Source of the DNA: Istiophorus platypterus
Taxonomy: Eukaryota; Chordata; Actinopteri; Istiophoriformes; Istiophoridae
Assembly: GCA_016859345.1 (NCBI GenBank)
Contig: CM029124.1
Coordinates: 12,922,480 to 12,986,479 of the forward strand
Direction: 5' to 3'
Length of the DNA: 64,000 bases
Under the pieces are notes generated by a model. That model did no database searches and was not told where the DNA came from. It was given only the letters and a program-made list of their open reading frames with translations. Each line of letters starts with the position of its first letter. Within the stretch, counting starts at the first letter, position 1. Both the position numbers and the translations under genes were made by a program. Of this stretch, positions 21,428 to 35,001 are shown in pieces.

Positions 21428-21703
21428 AATAAAACTCCACCCCTCCATTATCATATCTCTAGTTAATATTTTACAAATAGCACAATAAGGCTCTTCTGAT
21501 GTTACTGAGCCATCAAAATATGTTGTTGGAAACTCTTTGTCAACAGAGTGTGTAGATTTAAATGCATATATACTGACCAAAGACCCAGATCTCAAAACTC
21601 AGCTTTGCTTCTAAATCGTTTTCTGTCATTTCTTTCGGTGAAAGTAGGTTAAAATGTTATTGCATGGTGGTGCCAAATAAAATGTTTTCATTTCTGGAAT
21701 AAA
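21428..21703 (+). terminator. alox5 polyadenylation signals
   Basis: Three AATAAA hexamers lie downstream of the stop codon: 21428-21433 (two bases after TGA), 21676-21681 and 21698-21703. The last pair is a more usual distance for a 3' UTR. Use of the first would give an extremely short 3' UTR. Confidence 0.6.
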
Positions 21704-24396
21704 AAGTTCAACAGCTGTGCATCTGATAACACAAATGCCTCATTGTCTTCCTCATAGATTTTGTAACTGTGTCATCACTGTCACTACCAAAACCTGATGC
21801 CATTACATTTAAATTCAGGACACATAATTACTACATATACACTGAAAAAACACAAAGCATTAAAAGTAACTTAATTTTTATTTGGTTGTTCTTTTTAACT
21901 CTACATACTTTGTTCAAACATGGGAAATTAAACTGAAAACACACCTATTTTTCTTTTAAAAACATAAGTACTTTTACCAAATTCTTTACAATTACTATTC
22001 CAAAGTAAATTCACAGACAAAGATGTGGAATGATACCATAAGACAGGGGAACAGTCATATATGTTCAAGTCCAGTCAGTAGTAAACAAATGTAGCTTTAT
22101 GCAAATTACACTATTCCCAGACATGATAAAATTTAAGAGACAGGGTAAAGACAGGCAGAAAAATCTAGAATTAAAGGCTGAGAAAGTACCTTTTCCTTCT
22201 CAGTTGATATCCTGCTCAGTAGGATGATGATAGAGAAAGAAAGTGAGAAAGAAAAAGCTGCTCTCAGAAAGAAACGTGCCTGCTTGTAAAAGCATAATGA
22301 ATTGGCCTCAATCTCAATCAGGACTACATCTAAACTTAGGTCTCAGACTTCATGAAAGGAGCCAGCTCCTATGAGTAGAAAGTAAAAAAAAAGAAATATA
22401 TATACAATCCATCTTTAATTCTCCATCTCAAGGAAACTGTATGTTTAGACATCCCATGTTGTTTTTTATGTGAGAAACATGTAACGTGTTACTGTGGTTC
22501 CACGTCTATGTTCCGCACATTTCAAACAAAGTTCAACAAGCAATGTAAGAAGGGAGAAAGAAAAGCAGATCGTCACATTAAGCTTTCTACAACAAAAATA
22601 TCTAAATGACAAACTTAAGTTCAGAACAAAGGCTGGAAGTGATTATCTGGTATTGATGCCTGGGAAAAAAGTGTAAGTTGCATAAAATTACTAATGAAAG
22701 GGATTTTGAAATGAACAAATTGTACTATGTTTTCTTTTCAAAATAAATACAACACAAAATGGGGAAACAATCTTTTATACCCAGAGGAGACCCTGGACAT
22801 TAAACACCAGTACATAACTATAGAATAGAATAACAACAAAAGGGTAATTGCACTTTTTTTTAATCTGTCTAATTGCACTGAGCCTCATGGGATTTGAAGT
22901 TTCAGAGAAGCTTCTCATTACTAGGTGTTAATCCAACTTGACACACAACTCCCTTGGCTCATATTATGTATTAAAAATGTATTAGACTCCAGATCTCAAG
23001 TCACCATGGGGCATATTCACAAGTACAGTATGCAACTGTTGCAAGAAACAAAGCGCTGATATCATTTATTGCTGCTGCTGAGCAGTAATCGTCAGGTGTG
23101 TGGTTGGACCATTGTTGTTCACAGACCATATACTGGTATCAAAGACAGTTTTTAAAAATGTGTGTGCTGCTGGAATGGCTGTGAGGCTCAACATGAGCCT
23201 GGCATCGCTGTGCTCCCACATACACAAAAACACTTACAATGACTGTAAGCCCAAAAAGGATGCTGCCCTCAGAAATCAGCCGCTGCCTGCCTCAGACTGC
23301 ACCTTCAGCGTCACACAGGCAGGTGGCACTCCAGTCAGCTCATCAGTGATCAGTGAGGCCTCTGACACAGGTATAGCAGACATAGGGATTCAATGTGCTG
23401 CTTCCAGTTTAGAAATAAATTACCTTTTTGTTGGTGTATGTAATGACCTACAGTTGAAATGTTACACGGATATAAATATGCTGCACTAATTTGGTGACAA
23501 TATTCAGTTTGTGAAACTAGTCTGCTGGAACAACTCGTCTCATTTGAACCACATAAGGCCAATAAAATGAGCGGGTACATGCTGGCTGTCTTGTGATTAA
23601 TACTAAAATAGACATTATCCACTATGTTAGAGACTCTAGCGGGAAGAAGCAAGACATTTTCACCGAAACTGTGATTTCTGCTAGTTCCGAAATTCTCAGG
23701 AATGATCCCAAATGTCATGTCGAAACACCAGAACCGGCACCTTAAACTCTATGCTGAAGTGTGTTAACAAAATCTAAGAGATGGCTTGTAAATGTACAGG
23801 TCCTGACCTGCAGAGAAAACATTAGACTAAAGCTTATTTTGAGCCGTCCAAAGTTTGCCTGTTTTTGCATCCGAACTATCATTTTGGGATCATTTGATGC
23901 ACAGCCTACACAGTGGGAGCGACAGGAAGACAGACTGAAAATAGGCAGCTGCAGATTTCTAAAGGCATATCCCATAACTAAGCAAAAAAATCAATGTTAA
24001 AAACTGCACATGGAATATCACACTGTAAATACTGTGTCATTCGCATGATAGAAAAACATGAGTGACGTTGTTTATGCCCAAAGGCTCTCGTTATGGACAT
24101 GGAAATTATCTTGCAATTTCCAGTGGCCAGTAAAAAAATGTTGTTGTTGTTGTTTTTTTTAATATTTTATTATTTTTTAATCATTTTTTTAAAAAGTGTA
24201 CATTCTCAAAGCCTTCAGAAAGTTCATGTTGGGGTAGAGAAGTCATGTGGCTGGATTTTCCATTATCTGCATTAAAACTATGAGCCTGACACATTGTAGT
24301 CAAAACCCATTTTTGCTGTTTTGACTAAAATGCTCGAATGTTTCTTTTAACATGATTCCATTTTTTAACCTCAATTCCTTTTTATTCATCCATGAG

Positions 24397-24472
<76 letters not shown>

Positions 24473-25311
24473 TCGCGTACAAAGAAATGCTATGTAAAAT
24501 CAAAGAGGAAATGTTTCGAAGTGTGCTCTCCTCCATGTACAACATATAAGACTTATTTCATACAGAAGAAAAACCAAAAGGAGCTCAGGATGGGGAACTG
24601 AGAAAACAAAAGTGCTTCAATGCATGTCCAGATCAAGGCCTGGTTGGATCCAGACCAGCGTGGACTTGACAGACCACAGCTATAGAGATGGCAGTGGCTC
24701 GAATGTTCCAGAGATCCGGTGCGTGGTGCTACTTCCTGATCCACAGAGGGTTAGCCAAAGACACACAGGAAGTAAAAATGAATAAATCTAACAAACCCAC
24801 AAGCAAACAAACCACGCATCAGAGACATGTAAACCTCCAGAGCTGTTTATGAGTCTGTTTGTCTCAGTCCTGCTCTCCCAGAGGTGTACATACAAGAGTG
24901 TGTATGTGTGAGTGTGTTTCTGTGTTTGCGTTTGTGTTTATGTGTTTGCGTGCGTGCGTGTGTGTGTGTGCGCTCTTACACGGAGCGCTATACTCCAGGC
25001 CTCTTCAGACATTTACAGAAGTCAGTAAAAACAGTCCAGTCCTGTGTAAGGAAAGAGGCGATAGTGTGGATTGAGGGTGCAAGCAGATGGAGGAATAAGC
25101 TCTGATGGGAAGGATGTGGATAGAAGAGGATAGTCATGGTCTGTCTGCCTCTGAGGATGGAGTTTTAGGAACACACGTACATAGGATGGCCAGGAGAGGA
25201 CAGTGGGTCAGTCTGGGATCTGAGGAAGGGGAGTGTCTGGTTCCTCAGCCAATGTGGGCCTGTTTGTATGTGTAGTATGAATAGGACAACAAAACAGCAT
25301 GAACTTAGTGG
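21704..25311 (-). other. Convergent interval: march8 3' UTR (probable) between alox5 and march8
   Basis: alox5 and march8 point toward each other across this interval. Minus-strand AATAAA signals (TTTATT on plus) occur at 24381-24386, 24166-24171 and 21877-21882, so march8 may have a 3' UTR of roughly 0.9 to 3.4 kb. A TA/GT microsatellite lies at 24398-24472 and GT-rich sequence at about 24898-24970. No extra gene was recognised. Confidence 0.5.
24398..24472. repeat. (TA)n(TG)n microsatellite
   Basis: About 14 TA units are followed by about 23 TG units with one interruption, probably in the march8 3' UTR. Confidence 0.95.
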
Positions 25312-25616
25312 TTAGACATGGAGCACCTCCATACTGTAGTCCTCTGTCTCTGTGTACTGGGAGGAGTTTGTGTCTGACTGGGTGGGGGCCAGAGCCTCCT
25401 TGTTCTCCAGGTTTGGCTCCAGCAGAGGCGGTTTCTCCAGCGCCAGCTTTTTACATGTGTCTGGCCGGTTCTGGACATATATGACCCGGTTGTAAGCCTT
25501 GAGTCTCCTCCATAGATGGATATAAACTTTGCACTGGACGTACATGAACACCAGTCCACCCGTAAAGCCGATGGCCACGACCACCAGCTTGGTCCAGAAA
25601 GGCCATTCCAGGATCC
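25312..25616 (-). CDS. march8: march8 last coding exon: second membrane helix and cytoplasmic tail
   Basis: The acceptor gttcctcag precedes 25616 and the stop TAA is at 25314-25312. It encodes GILEWPFWTK, the second hydrophobic helix, YIHLWRRLKAYNRVIYVQN and a Ser/Thr/Glu-rich tail. The four-residue QATG insert found before GILEW in a human isoform is absent: the previous exon joins directly as IKQ-GILEW. Confidence 0.95.
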
Positions 25617-28600
25617 CTGAGGAACAGAAAACAAACACAAAAGAAACCAAGGCACAAGTCAAACACAGACCAGGCTGCTGAGAAAAAAACATCCAACCAA
25701 AATATGTGTCTAGTACATGTATGTTATGAATACTCATAGGGTCAAGAGGTCAAAAGATGCAGAAGTGCGAAAACAGAATTGGAAAGAAAGGTGCGATAAG
25801 CTGCTGCAAGTTTAAAAGGTACTTCAGTCAATCTTTCAACAGATGAACCTTAAACTACAATGCGCTTTAACAAGGAAGGTATGTGGTTGGGGAAACTATC
25901 ATACAATGCAGTACACATGTTGTATGGAAGACAGATGGACAGCACATTTCAATGCGCTGTATATTTTTGAAGCGGGATGATGTTTAAGGAGGACACTGAT
26001 GTTTTTGCAAATTATATACAGTGTCTTTTATTTTACTGTTGATGATATCTAATTGTGTATTCAATTTAGATCTGTACAGTATTTAAATCAGATTCCTGAA
26101 TTGTTTGAGATAGTGAATATCATGTTTTCATTTGTCTTTCTCAAAATCATGTTATTAATCTTTGGCAAGGCAGTACGGTTGGGCCATAAGGTGGCGTATA
26201 GCATGATAAAATATTAACTTGACTACCAGAGATTTTACCATATTGTTTGTACTATGGTAGCTTTCCCTTTTGAAAACTGCTCAGTGTATTAGTTAACTGA
26301 GAGAACTGCTGCGTATCAGTGTGGGAAATAATTGGATTTTAGTATCATTTCTGCATCAAAGTTTGCTGATTTGTCTGATATTTAATTCACTAAAGTAGAC
26401 AGAAAAAAAGAAAATTCCCTAGAAGCAAATCTCGAAGCATTTCTCAATTGTTTTCAAGAAAATGCCCCATATATATCAATAATTGTATATAAAATTCTTT
26501 TTATCACGATAGAGGATTTTATCCTTATTGCATAGTCCTAATGCAGGACACACTTTTCAAATCATTGCTCTGACTCCAGAAAAATAACCAGCTGAACCAA
26601 TACACCTGTTTCCTTTTATGAACTCAATCGGTAAGCATTTTTGTTTTAATCAAAACTCGCAGCCACAAAGCGTAACACAGGAAAAAAAAAATTAAAATCA
26701 CAGCTTGTTCCTGGACTGCGTGTCTGTCTGAGTTCATTAGGTTGTAACATTCAGTGAGGCGGTGTGAATATAACCAGCCTTTACGGGTAAGCAAGTATTA
26801 TATATATCCTGAAATCAAGGCCGAAAAGGGAAGGAAAGGGGTAAAAAGTACAGTTTGGATAGGGACTAGATTGAAACTGGACAGAAAGGGCGACAGGGAC
26901 AACACAATTTTAAAGTCAAAAGATCAAACTTGAAATGTTTACCTGGGATTCTTCCGGCTGCATGAGTGAAGAAAGTTTAAGTATCATGTATTACCAGGGA
27001 CACATAAACATACTGATAAAAAAGGCAAAGCCATAAAAGTAAAGTGAAACATTACAGTTGCACACTTTAGGATGTAATTATTCATGCAATTGTACACATT
27101 AAATCTGTTTCACAAATCAAAGTAGTCAATAAAATACATTTCAAGGTGCATTAGATCTACTCTGCTGTAATCTGTAAGCAAACAGAGACAAACACAACTG
27201 TGGTACTGTGTGACTTTGCAGAGGACAGCCAGTACTGTTGAAGAACTATCTGGCATCACTGTGGTGACTGAACCAGGCGACCCTCGGGGACTCTAACAAG
27301 TCTGAATCATCAGGTTGGGCTAAACAGGAACAGCCTGCTCTGCCATCTGTACTATGCCTCTGAGGCACCGAGTACGCCAGAGAGGAGTGAGTGGCAGCAG
27401 ACAACCTGCCGGATGTTACAACAGCTCATCATTAAAACTGCCTCCTCCTCCTCCATTTTCAGCCCAGATAGCGGGAGCACGGCACTCCGAGGATGGTGAC
27501 ATCAGTCTTTCCATAACTAAGTGCTTCCGACCGTGCTTAAGGGCCCTTCTTATTCTGAGATTTTCAAAGATCATAATGCTCTGCTGACTACTTGCTGGAT
27601 TGCTGCCTGTAGCTTTTACAGCCCACAGTCAGCAGCAGGTTCCAGGTTAGCACATAAATCTCAAAGATCATCACGGGACAAAGCAGCGTTCTTTGCCAGG
27701 AAACAAAGCAAACACATGCTGTGGGGTCAGCATGAATTGCCCATAAAATTCCTTAAAGGAATAGTTTGTAATTTCTGAAAAAATGCTTAAACGGGTTGTC
27801 TCCTGGTGTTAAATGAGGAGATTGATTCCACTCTCGTTAGATGAAACATGACCCCACAGCCAGCAGCGGGTCAGCTTAGCTCCCGCACAAAAGCTGGAAA
27901 CGGGGGAAAAAGCTGTACAAAGGTAAGAAAATCTACCTACCCGCACCTCAAAGGCTCACTAAGCTCGCTTACCAGTTACGTCTTGTTAAATCTTTACTAA
28001 AATAATTTGGCCGGATGCCTTACATTCTCACAGTGACAACAAGTCCCCGGGAAGTGACTGATCCCTGCCAGGAAGTAGTCTGGCACATAATACTCTAGGA
28101 AAACCACACTGTTATACACTTTGGTTTTTGCATGGAGTAGGCAAACCAGATATGTCTTAATTCGCCAGCGTTTTTGGTGCTGGTAGGCCAATATGACTCC
28201 CTTTGGACAGTATAGACAGTATAGCTATTTCCAGTCTTTATGCTAAGATAAACTGACAGCCTTCTTTCTATTTAGTATGAAGACATGAGATTGTTATCAA
28301 TCTTCTCATTTAACTCTTAGAAACAAAGCAAATGAGACTCAAACTATTCCTTTAAATTGCTCTTCAGAAATGATATATTTTGATCATTGTGCGTTTTGAC
28401 ATTTACCTTTTAGCTGGACAGAGTCCAATTTCTGCCACAAACATGTGCCACTGGTACTAACCACTCCTGTCACATGGCTGTCAAACCTTGCACTCTGTTA
28501 CACAATGTCATTTTCTGTGGCACGCGGAAGTGCTGATAACCCTTGCACACCAACGCACACAAGTACACTGTCATAAAAAAAACAAACCTTATCCTTTCGA

Positions 28601-31600
28601 GGACCATTTGTTGACTGCACTTTTTCCTCTAACCATAAGATCAATCATGAACTGATGGTAATTTTAATTTTAAAGCACAAATAAACCTGATCTGACCCTC
28701 TTTGAGGAGTATGAATGAAACCAAAAGTACCCCACTTTGCAATAATAACCTCTCGAAAAATTTCAGTCTGAAACTGGATCTGAAAATAACAAAATTATCA
28801 ATTCTAAAAAAAAAAATAAACCCCCAAGAATTTCTTTCTTTCTTTCATCTCTTAACTTTCTCTGTAGTGGACCACAGGTCTAAAATTCAAAGTGAACTGA
28901 ATTGAACTCTAAAAAACTTACAGATAAAACTTCTGCACATTTGTTCGGTCTCAGCTGGGACTTTGATGCCTGCTGAGCTTCTGACAGTGAATTATGCCCA
29001 TGTATCCTCCCATCTTAGGGGACATTTCACACAATTCGCATCTAATATTCACACCACTGAAATAACACCATAGTTGGGCAGATTTGTCGTTAAGCACTGT
29101 ACATGAATGATTTGGAGACGGTGGAAGATTGTGGATGAATGGATGAACATAACACTACATCTAACACCAGACAATGTTGTTATGTTAAATCTCATGTGTA
29201 TGTTTGCCCGTGTGAGTCTGAGTATTCGCTGACCTTGTTTGATTTCGTCTGCTGTTCTGTCGATGAGAACGTAGAGCGACCAGACCACGCAGGTGATGGC
29301 AATGACGTGGAAGGTGACCGAACACATGATCTTCCTTCTCTCACTTGCCGTCATCTGTAGCTTTTCCCACTGTGGCAGAGAGGACAGAGAAAGGGCATTT
29401 GAGGAGGTAAAGGGGCAAACCTGATGCATTTATACAGAAAAATTGAAGCATAATTTCAAACACACACTTAACACTTGGCTATTTTTTCAAGCAGCTCACA
29501 GTGCAAGCTAAATATTTGATGGAGGGCTTTCAGCCACTGGGATCAAGATCCAACGCTACATAACGCACCTTGGAAGGTCAAGTAAGATCGAAAAGAAAAG
29601 TGGCATTAAGCGCTGAGCACACAGGGGCCAGCTGCCCTGCTGCTTGCCAGCCAGCTCAGTAGCACCGTAGCACCTTGCCTGTCACTTGCTGACAGGTAGC
29701 TCAGGAAATGAGCCCAGCGGTACAAGGAAAACATAAAATATAACATCATACAAGCTGTACAGCCTCTCCCAACATCCAAGTGCATTACTCATGTATTCAG
29801 TGATAAAATGGCAAGATTGTTGGGTACTTTGACAAGAAGCAGGTTTGAGATGAGAACCAAGCATCCTTACTTTACACCAAGACTGACATCCTCATCTCAT
29901 CTCGAATTGCTTTGCTCACCCACACACAAACAACTCCAATGTTCACCAGTGGGATTCAGAAGCTATTAACAGCGGAGCATTTGTTTAAGGCCTTTTGTGC
30001 AGCTAATGAAGGGTGGAGGAATTTTAATTAGAGTGTCCTGCTATCTCCAGGCCACAGTGACTGATAAGAGCCTTTAATGGAAGTGTACTGCCTCTAAACC
30101 ATTTGAAATGAATCGCAACCCCCCCCCCCCAACAAGTTCCGCTTATGAAAACGGCTTCAAAGCTCATCGTCATGCTTGTGTTATCTGCGTGACAGATTGG
30201 AGAAAGCTTTTGGCATTTTCAGCTTCATAACAAAAGCGTGATGTGAGCTTAGTTGGGACAGCAACAGTCTGAATTTATTAACTGAGACTGAACCAACGAA
30301 CATGATAATTAATTGACTTTGCGTTCCACTTCAGACAAAAATATTTCCTCATACAAACTGTGTGTTACCTTGCGCAGCGGTTTGAGCTTGGTCTCCATGA
30401 TGAACTCATATTTACAGAGCTCACAGCAGCGAGTGTCGGAGCTCTTGATCCACTGCTGTAGACAGGCCTGGTGGACGAAGCGCAGGCTCCCCGTGCAGTG
30501 GCATGGTGTGATCAGAGGACTCTCGTCATCCCCTTCACAGTGACAAATCCTACGAGAGCCAAAGAGTACAGTCAAAACTGAGCTGGAGACAAGACAGCTC
30601 TTAACAGAAGGAAGACAGGGGAGAGGAAAGATCAAAAAGAGAAAGGCTGACAGGCAAAGCTGACAGATATTTCCCAAAGTTCGAGCAAACTGTAGTTTTG
30701 GGAGATACATGTCTGCAAAGTTGTGGCAGTCTTTAGTCGTAAGTATAATAAGACAAGGTGTTTACACTCACATGATGGAATATAGCAACCTGAATGCAGA
30801 ACCTATACATGTCCCAAATGAATAAACCCAATCAAAACAAAGTAGTTTGATTCAAAGCTCTTCATTTGCAAGTCAAAATGACATTTTCAGAAAATAATCT
30901 TGTGTGTTCCTGCAACATCACAGCACAGAACGGAACGCAACAAATCTAATCTCAGATACCCTGCAGTTGTGCCAGCAGCAGTCTTAGCTTCAGTGTTGGA
31001 AGAACTGATACAAGTTACCTTTAATTAGAACTGTATGAGGTTGACACAAGAAGTGCAAACAATGCAATCAGCAGCAGCGTTTTGGCATCCAATCATCCGT
31101 TTCCCAACGCTGTGTTTCAGACGTACCCCCGAGGTCCAAGTACCCCTTCATCAACACTACCCTTACTGTGACATATGTGTTCTTATGAATGTATTATAAA
31201 ATGGAATATGCTATTCATCATATAATAGTTGATATTCTGATAGTATTTTTTATAAAATTCAGCTGTCGATGATTAGATTGCCTTTGTCAAGTCTGCATTC
31301 ATACTAAAACTACTACTGCCAATACCGAACTACTTCAATTGTTTACTCATTCAATTTAGCTTTTTTGTGTAGTAACTAAAATATCTCAACTGTTTACATA
31401 GGAACTACGTTTATCTAACCATTTCAACTATTTGCCCATTAGTTTTAGTTGTTTCAACTGTTTATTTGTCACTGTTGTCTCCTGTATCTACCATTCCTCC
31501 ATTACTTTTAGCTAACTGTTTAGATTGCTCTTCTTGCTTTTTGACATACTGTAGCTTTCATGGACTTTATAATTTTTGGCATACAGCTGACTTATTTTGT

Positions 31601-34600
31601 GGATATATATGTTCAAAACAAAATATAATTTATTTTCGTTAAATAGTTGCATAGCTTCTCAAAAGTCTTTCCCTGTGCTCCCCGATAAGTGCAGACAAAT
31701 CCCCTGGGGTACTAGTACCCCTGGATGGGAATCACTGCAATACACCATCATAAATGCTGCCTTAAAAATAATAACCTTCGTTGAATTTTTAAAGCTTCTC
31801 AAATGTGTTATTTATTGCAATGCTACTGCATGCATTTGGATTTGAAATGACAGGTGTATGTGATATTGTGTTCAGCCCCTGTAGATGCCTACAAAGTCTT
31901 CTCAAAGTATTCTGGGCCTAGATACCAGTGACTGGAACATTTGATTAGGTGCCTGCTACCTCTAAGGACTGCTTGACAGTTTTCATCCCCAGTGAGAAGA
32001 ACCAATCAGATTTTTAATATCAGACCCTTCTCCTCCTTGAAATCACATAGAAAGGACAATGTCTGACAGGCTGAAGGACAGCATCCATTAGTCACCCTTA
32101 AAAAAGTAGCAGTGTATTTGACTGAGTCTGCCTGATCCATGTGAGTGAGAGTGCGTCTGTGCGACTGATGCTTAGACAGATTGTGTGAGAATCCAGACAG
32201 TGTACACACTTAAACCGGTAAGTCAGTCAGAGTCTGCCAAAGCAGGGTGTTTCAAATGAGGGTCTGAAAAAGGTTATTAGAGCAACCTGTTACCTCTGAG
32301 TAAAGTCAATAATGCACCCACGCCCGCACCTGCGCAACTTGGAGGAAGCAGAAGCTAAAGTCATTATGATCTCAAACTTCAATGTCAGGACATTGACCAA
32401 AATCAGCTGCTACTTGTTTCACCACAACACCACTTTGACTAAAGGTCAGGCTTATTTCTCTAGCTAGACTAAAGGACCAGCTGGAAAGGGAGAAAATCTG
32501 CTGTAGTGTAGGATAAAGGGCACATGATTTCCCTGCAGAGGCATCATTGATAAAACAAGCACAAAGGAAGGTGCAAGTAGTTTTTTCAACCTATTCTTCA
32601 AATGCACTTTTTCTATGAATTTCTATTGGCAGACGCATAAACTAGCAAAGGCTTTTGCTATGTGTTCCCGAGGATGAGATGCAGAGAGTAGTGGCACCTC
32701 TCTCTGGGGATGAAGAAACAAGTAAACAGAAGCATGAGGAGAAGGTGTAGAGGGAGAAGAGAGCAGGGTTTTCAAATGGGATTGTCTTCATCCCAGTTCA
32801 GGGAGGGCAAGGACACATGAAGACACATGCAATCCCACATGTGCCAACACATCTTAGAAAGTGAGCAAGCAGGTTAACATCTATTTTGAGACTTCACTGA
32901 AGCATTACAAGATTAAAAAACAAAGTGAGCAAAGGGGGATAAAAATAGGGCATTTCTACGGTTTCTCTAGTAGAGGAGGAGGTGGAGGGAGTGGAATGAA
33001 GACTGAGGGATTAAAGGATAGACGAGGCACAATTAACATCTCTAGAAGAGGCTTTTTTCCTGTTGGAAAAAGTTCCTTAGTTTGTGTTTGTGTGTATGGG
33101 TCGCAGGACGAACTGCAGATTCACATCCCAAACAAACAAACAAACAAGCAAAGCAAGCAAGCAAGCAAGGACTGGTGCCTGCTGAAACGTCAGATTTAAC
33201 AATTTATTCCAATGTTGATGCGGATTTCTTTAAGAATAGGAGAGGATAACTACAGAAAAACCCCTGCTCCTCCACATGGAGCCACGATGAAAATTTAATG
33301 ATCAGTAAACATGATGAGTGGCAGAGACAGTTTGCATATATTGCTTCAAAACACGCTCAAAGATAGGAATCTCATAAACAGAGCACAGAAAATTCAGTTT
33401 TATCATTCAACATAACATGCAGCCATATATTAAACTGATGAACATAATCTTGCAAGTATAGAGCTAAATTAACTGTATATGTGTCAGCACTAGTACATTC
33501 TAAGCACTGGCATGGGAGGGTGGTTAAAATTTAATTTATATCACTTGAGCAGCCAAAACACTTCCTGTTTAACAGTAATTTTGAGATGGCAGATGCACCG
33601 TTAAGAGTATGTCAACATTAAAATGTGAGAAGCAAAACAGAGTCGGGACATCAAAAGCACCACAAGCTGAGAGGGAAACAAGCCTGGCAGCATTACAGCC
33701 CTGGCGAAGCATTCACTTTCTTCCTGTTCTCACATGTCTGTTTCCTCGCACTTTTCTCCTGTGGCATCTTTTCACTCTTCACTGTGTCATTATAAGATCC
33801 CTCCCCTCCAGCTATTCCTTGTTCTGCCCTCATCCCGAAATGTTTAAATTAATTTTTTAGAACCAATCTGTTATTTTTATTTTGAGGATTTCTGCGATAC
33901 AGATTTTTTTATATGAGCAGTCTGAGGTGTTTTGTTCTCTCCTGTTCTCAGACTAAACAGCTGAAGCTCCACCCTCTGGCAGACAAGCTGATCAGAGAAA
34001 AACACAGCTGAATTAGTGGCAGCAGTACTAGGAGCCATCTACCTTTTTCCTCCTTTCCCCTTTCCGCACATCTTAAAAGGCTACTTGTCTCTCTCTGTTT
34101 GGCTATGCTTAATTTTCCTGAGAAGAAACTTTGGAGGAAGATTAAGGAATTTCACACGGACTCCAGTTGGTTATTACTGCATACATGAAAGCTTAAAGGT
34201 ACCCTGTGGAGGTTTTAAATGCTAGAGGCTCTATGGATGCTTCGGTTGATTCGTTTGTATTTAGTGTTCTACTAGTAAATGCAAGAGAACGACAGAGGGC
34301 AGTAATGCAAACGTATAGAGCTTGCAAGCCATAAAAACACAAAGAGAAGAGGTGAATAAAGAACTAGAGAAGGCAAAAGGATATTCGAGCAAAGAAACAT
34401 AAGCCTGACTGTAAAAATTCCCACTTACATCAAACAAAGATGAGTAATAGGAAATGGGTTTATATGCCTTTGTATATATCAACATACATACATATATCAA
34501 CACATGCAGGCAGTAATATATCAAGCAACATAGCAAAGAGCCATGTAAAAGGCAGATAAGAAGACGACTATTAGCCAATGTAAATACAAATGTAAGCAAT

Positions 34601-34945
34601 GAAGGTTTTTAAAATGCTTACAGAAATCAGCTTTTGTGATGAAGTAAATACATGAAATATATTTGTTAGGAAACAAGCAATGTATTTAGATGAGAAAGAC
34701 TAAGTGAGATCATAACTCTCTTTATACCTTGTTGTTTTCTCTAAAAAGTGACATTTCTGATAGACTTCTAAACCTTCATTCTTTTCAAAAAAAAGAGCTG
34801 GCTAATAACTAACATGCTCTTTGTCAGTAAAAAACAAGCACCTAAACAAACACACACACACACACAAACTCATAAGTGAGGTCAGCCTCTGCTCTGAACT
34901 CACGTTTTAAGCCACCTGACAGAAAGCTGGCACAATGTGTTTGTT

Positions 34946-35001
<56 letters not shown>

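Noticed and set aside
29049..29429. Full-length ORF around the march8 membrane-helix exon
   Set aside because: Only 29234-29369 is exon; the flanking residues are read-through into introns.
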